Part shown: piece by piece, positions 63,430 through 64,000 of the stretch | How positions within the stretch are numbered: the stretch's first letter is position 1 | Layout: each line of letters begins with the position of its first letter | DNA from: an uncultured SAR116 cluster alpha proteobacterium | GTDB taxonomy: Bacteria > Pseudomonadota > Alphaproteobacteria > Puniceispirillales > Marisalimonadaceae | DNA: 64,000 bases | Direction of reading: 5' to 3' | NCBI GenBank assembly: GCA_902550555.1 | Contig: CACCZR010000005.1 | Location: forward strand, 1 to 64,000 | Position numbers and translations under genes: made by a program | Notes under the pieces: generated by a model | The model's input: only the letters and a program-made list of their open reading frames with translations | Told to the model about the DNA's origin: nothing | Database searches by the model: none

Positions 63430-64000
63430 TTATTCTGCAGCTTTGTCGTGCTTTATAGGTACGTCATATTTGTCCATCACTTTATCAACTACTTCTTCAA
63501 AATGATTCCAAGGTGTTTCTCTAAAGTTATGATTTCTTATAATAAATGAGGCGCCAGCATAAAATTTTTCATATTGTAGTTGTCTTCCAGCAAATTCTGA
63601 TCCAACAACATCCCATGCTAATTTAAATAATTTCATTCTATCTAAAGCATTCATTTGAGGTGTTTGGAAATAAGTTTCAAAGTCATTTAAGAGTTCTTTA
63701 TTTTTCATGACTTTAATACTAGCTGGCATTTGAAAGACACCACCACCGCATAAAGTTCTTAATTCATCAATAATCATCGAGTAATTATCAGTACAAAAAT
63801 TTAAGGCTGCATACATTATACGTCTATTAAATGTTTTAAAACTTTCTGGCCAATTTTCAGCATTTTCAATTTGTCCATAAATCATTCCAGAAAGGGTTGA
63901 TTCTAGAGCTGACATTTTACCTAAAGTTTCTCTTACAGCTGGAACTTCATCTGCGCCAGTAGCTTTTGCAACTTTATAACAGAGGCCAACAATTAATTCC
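63430..64000 (-). CDS. HpaB-type flavin-dependent monooxygenase (5' end outside window)
   Basis: The C-terminal part of a protein of the 4-hydroxyphenylacetate 3-monooxygenase oxygenase family. The frame stays open to the window edge (residues ELIVGLCYKVAKATGADE precede the first Met), so that Met is internal. ELRTLCGGGVFQMPA, DRMKLFKLAWDVVGSEFAGRQLQYEKFYAG are the family C-terminal motifs. FADH2-dependent members hydroxylate phenols; others are dehydratases of 4-hydroxybutyryl-CoA. With the hydratase and Mo-enzyme genes it suggests degradation of an aromatic or CoA-bound substrate. Confidence 0.85.
   Translation of the reverse strand, partial: ELIVGLCYKVAKATGADEVPAVRETLGKMSALESTLSGMIYGQIENAENWPESFKTFNRRIMYAALNFCTDNYSMIIDELRTLCGGGVFQMPASIKVMKNKELLNDFETYFQTPQMNALDRMKLFKLAWDVVGSEFAGRQLQYEKFYAGASFIIRNHNFRETPWNHFEEVVDKVMDKYDVPIKHDKAAE

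Overview
The window is a gene-dense, very AT-rich chromosome segment (roughly 30% G+C by eye). Spacers are short, genes often overlap by a few bases, and TTG/GTG starts are common. Protein content (class I PhaC with PhaR and phasin, YciB, DUF3833 lipoprotein, sugar-acid enzymes of alphaproteobacterial type, XDH/CoxLM-type oxidoreductase, PAS_7 hybrid kinase) suggests a streamlined low-GC marine alphaproteobacterium. The exact lineage cannot be fixed from the window. I saw no rRNA, tRNA, insertion sequence, prophage, CRISPR array or replication origin. No gene-free stretch exceeds 300 bases; the longest is 55730-55984.

Layout. 1-440: 3' end of an unrecognised gene. 461-7389 (- strand): DMT transporter, alpha/beta hydrolase, a galactarolactone-cycloisomerase-like enolase-superfamily enzyme, YciB, a periplasmic chalcone-isomerase-like protein with a DUF3833 lipoprotein, a luciferase-like monooxygenase and a fuconolactonase-like amidohydrolase. 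7442-10567 (+): TauD-type dioxygenase, cupin, hydroxychromene-carboxylate isomerase-like protein and glutaryl-CoA dehydrogenase. 10575-26701: a sugar-acid block with D-erythronate dehydrogenase, KDPG-type aldolase, SDR, aminotransferase, two quinone-oxidoreductase-like MDRs, an FAH-family hydrolase, an UxaA-type dehydratase, a sulfurtransferase, an IlvD/Edd sugar-acid dehydratase, a 2-hydroxyacid dehydrogenase, a KDG-type kinase, two tandem GlcD/DLD-like flavoproteins and a LysE exporter.

26741-31892 is a polyhydroxybutyrate locus (phaB, phaZ, phaC, phasin, phaR). A palindromic operator in the phasin promoter contains a CTGC-N3-GCAG site of the kind bound by PhaR. 31903-37729 holds an SDR, a DUF2938 membrane protein, otnC and otnI of the tetronate pathway (matching denD at 10.6 kb), an aldo/keto reductase, an MBL hydrolase and a SAF-domain dehydrogenase. 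37733-48492 holds a tyrosine phosphatase, an EctD-like dioxygenase, nitronate monooxygenase, a bifunctional beta-oxidation protein, an MDR, an MFS transporter, and an operon of ADP-forming acyl-CoA synthetase, DUF35 protein and SCP-x-type thiolase behind a clear palindrome-containing promoter.

48532-55729 (- strand) is the most striking region. It is one tight operon with an MBL hydrolase, a stand-alone cyclic-nucleotide-binding protein, a 1550-residue hybrid histidine kinase with eight tandem PAS repeats, a single-domain response regulator and a response regulator fused to a class III adenylate cyclase. It looks like a self-contained phosphorelay-to-cAMP circuit. 55985-64000 ends with an MDR/MaoC group, a DapA-like aldolase, and an operon for an XDH-type molybdenum enzyme (large subunit fused to a CoxG domain), an enoyl-CoA hydratase and an HpaB-type flavin monooxygenase cut by the window edge.
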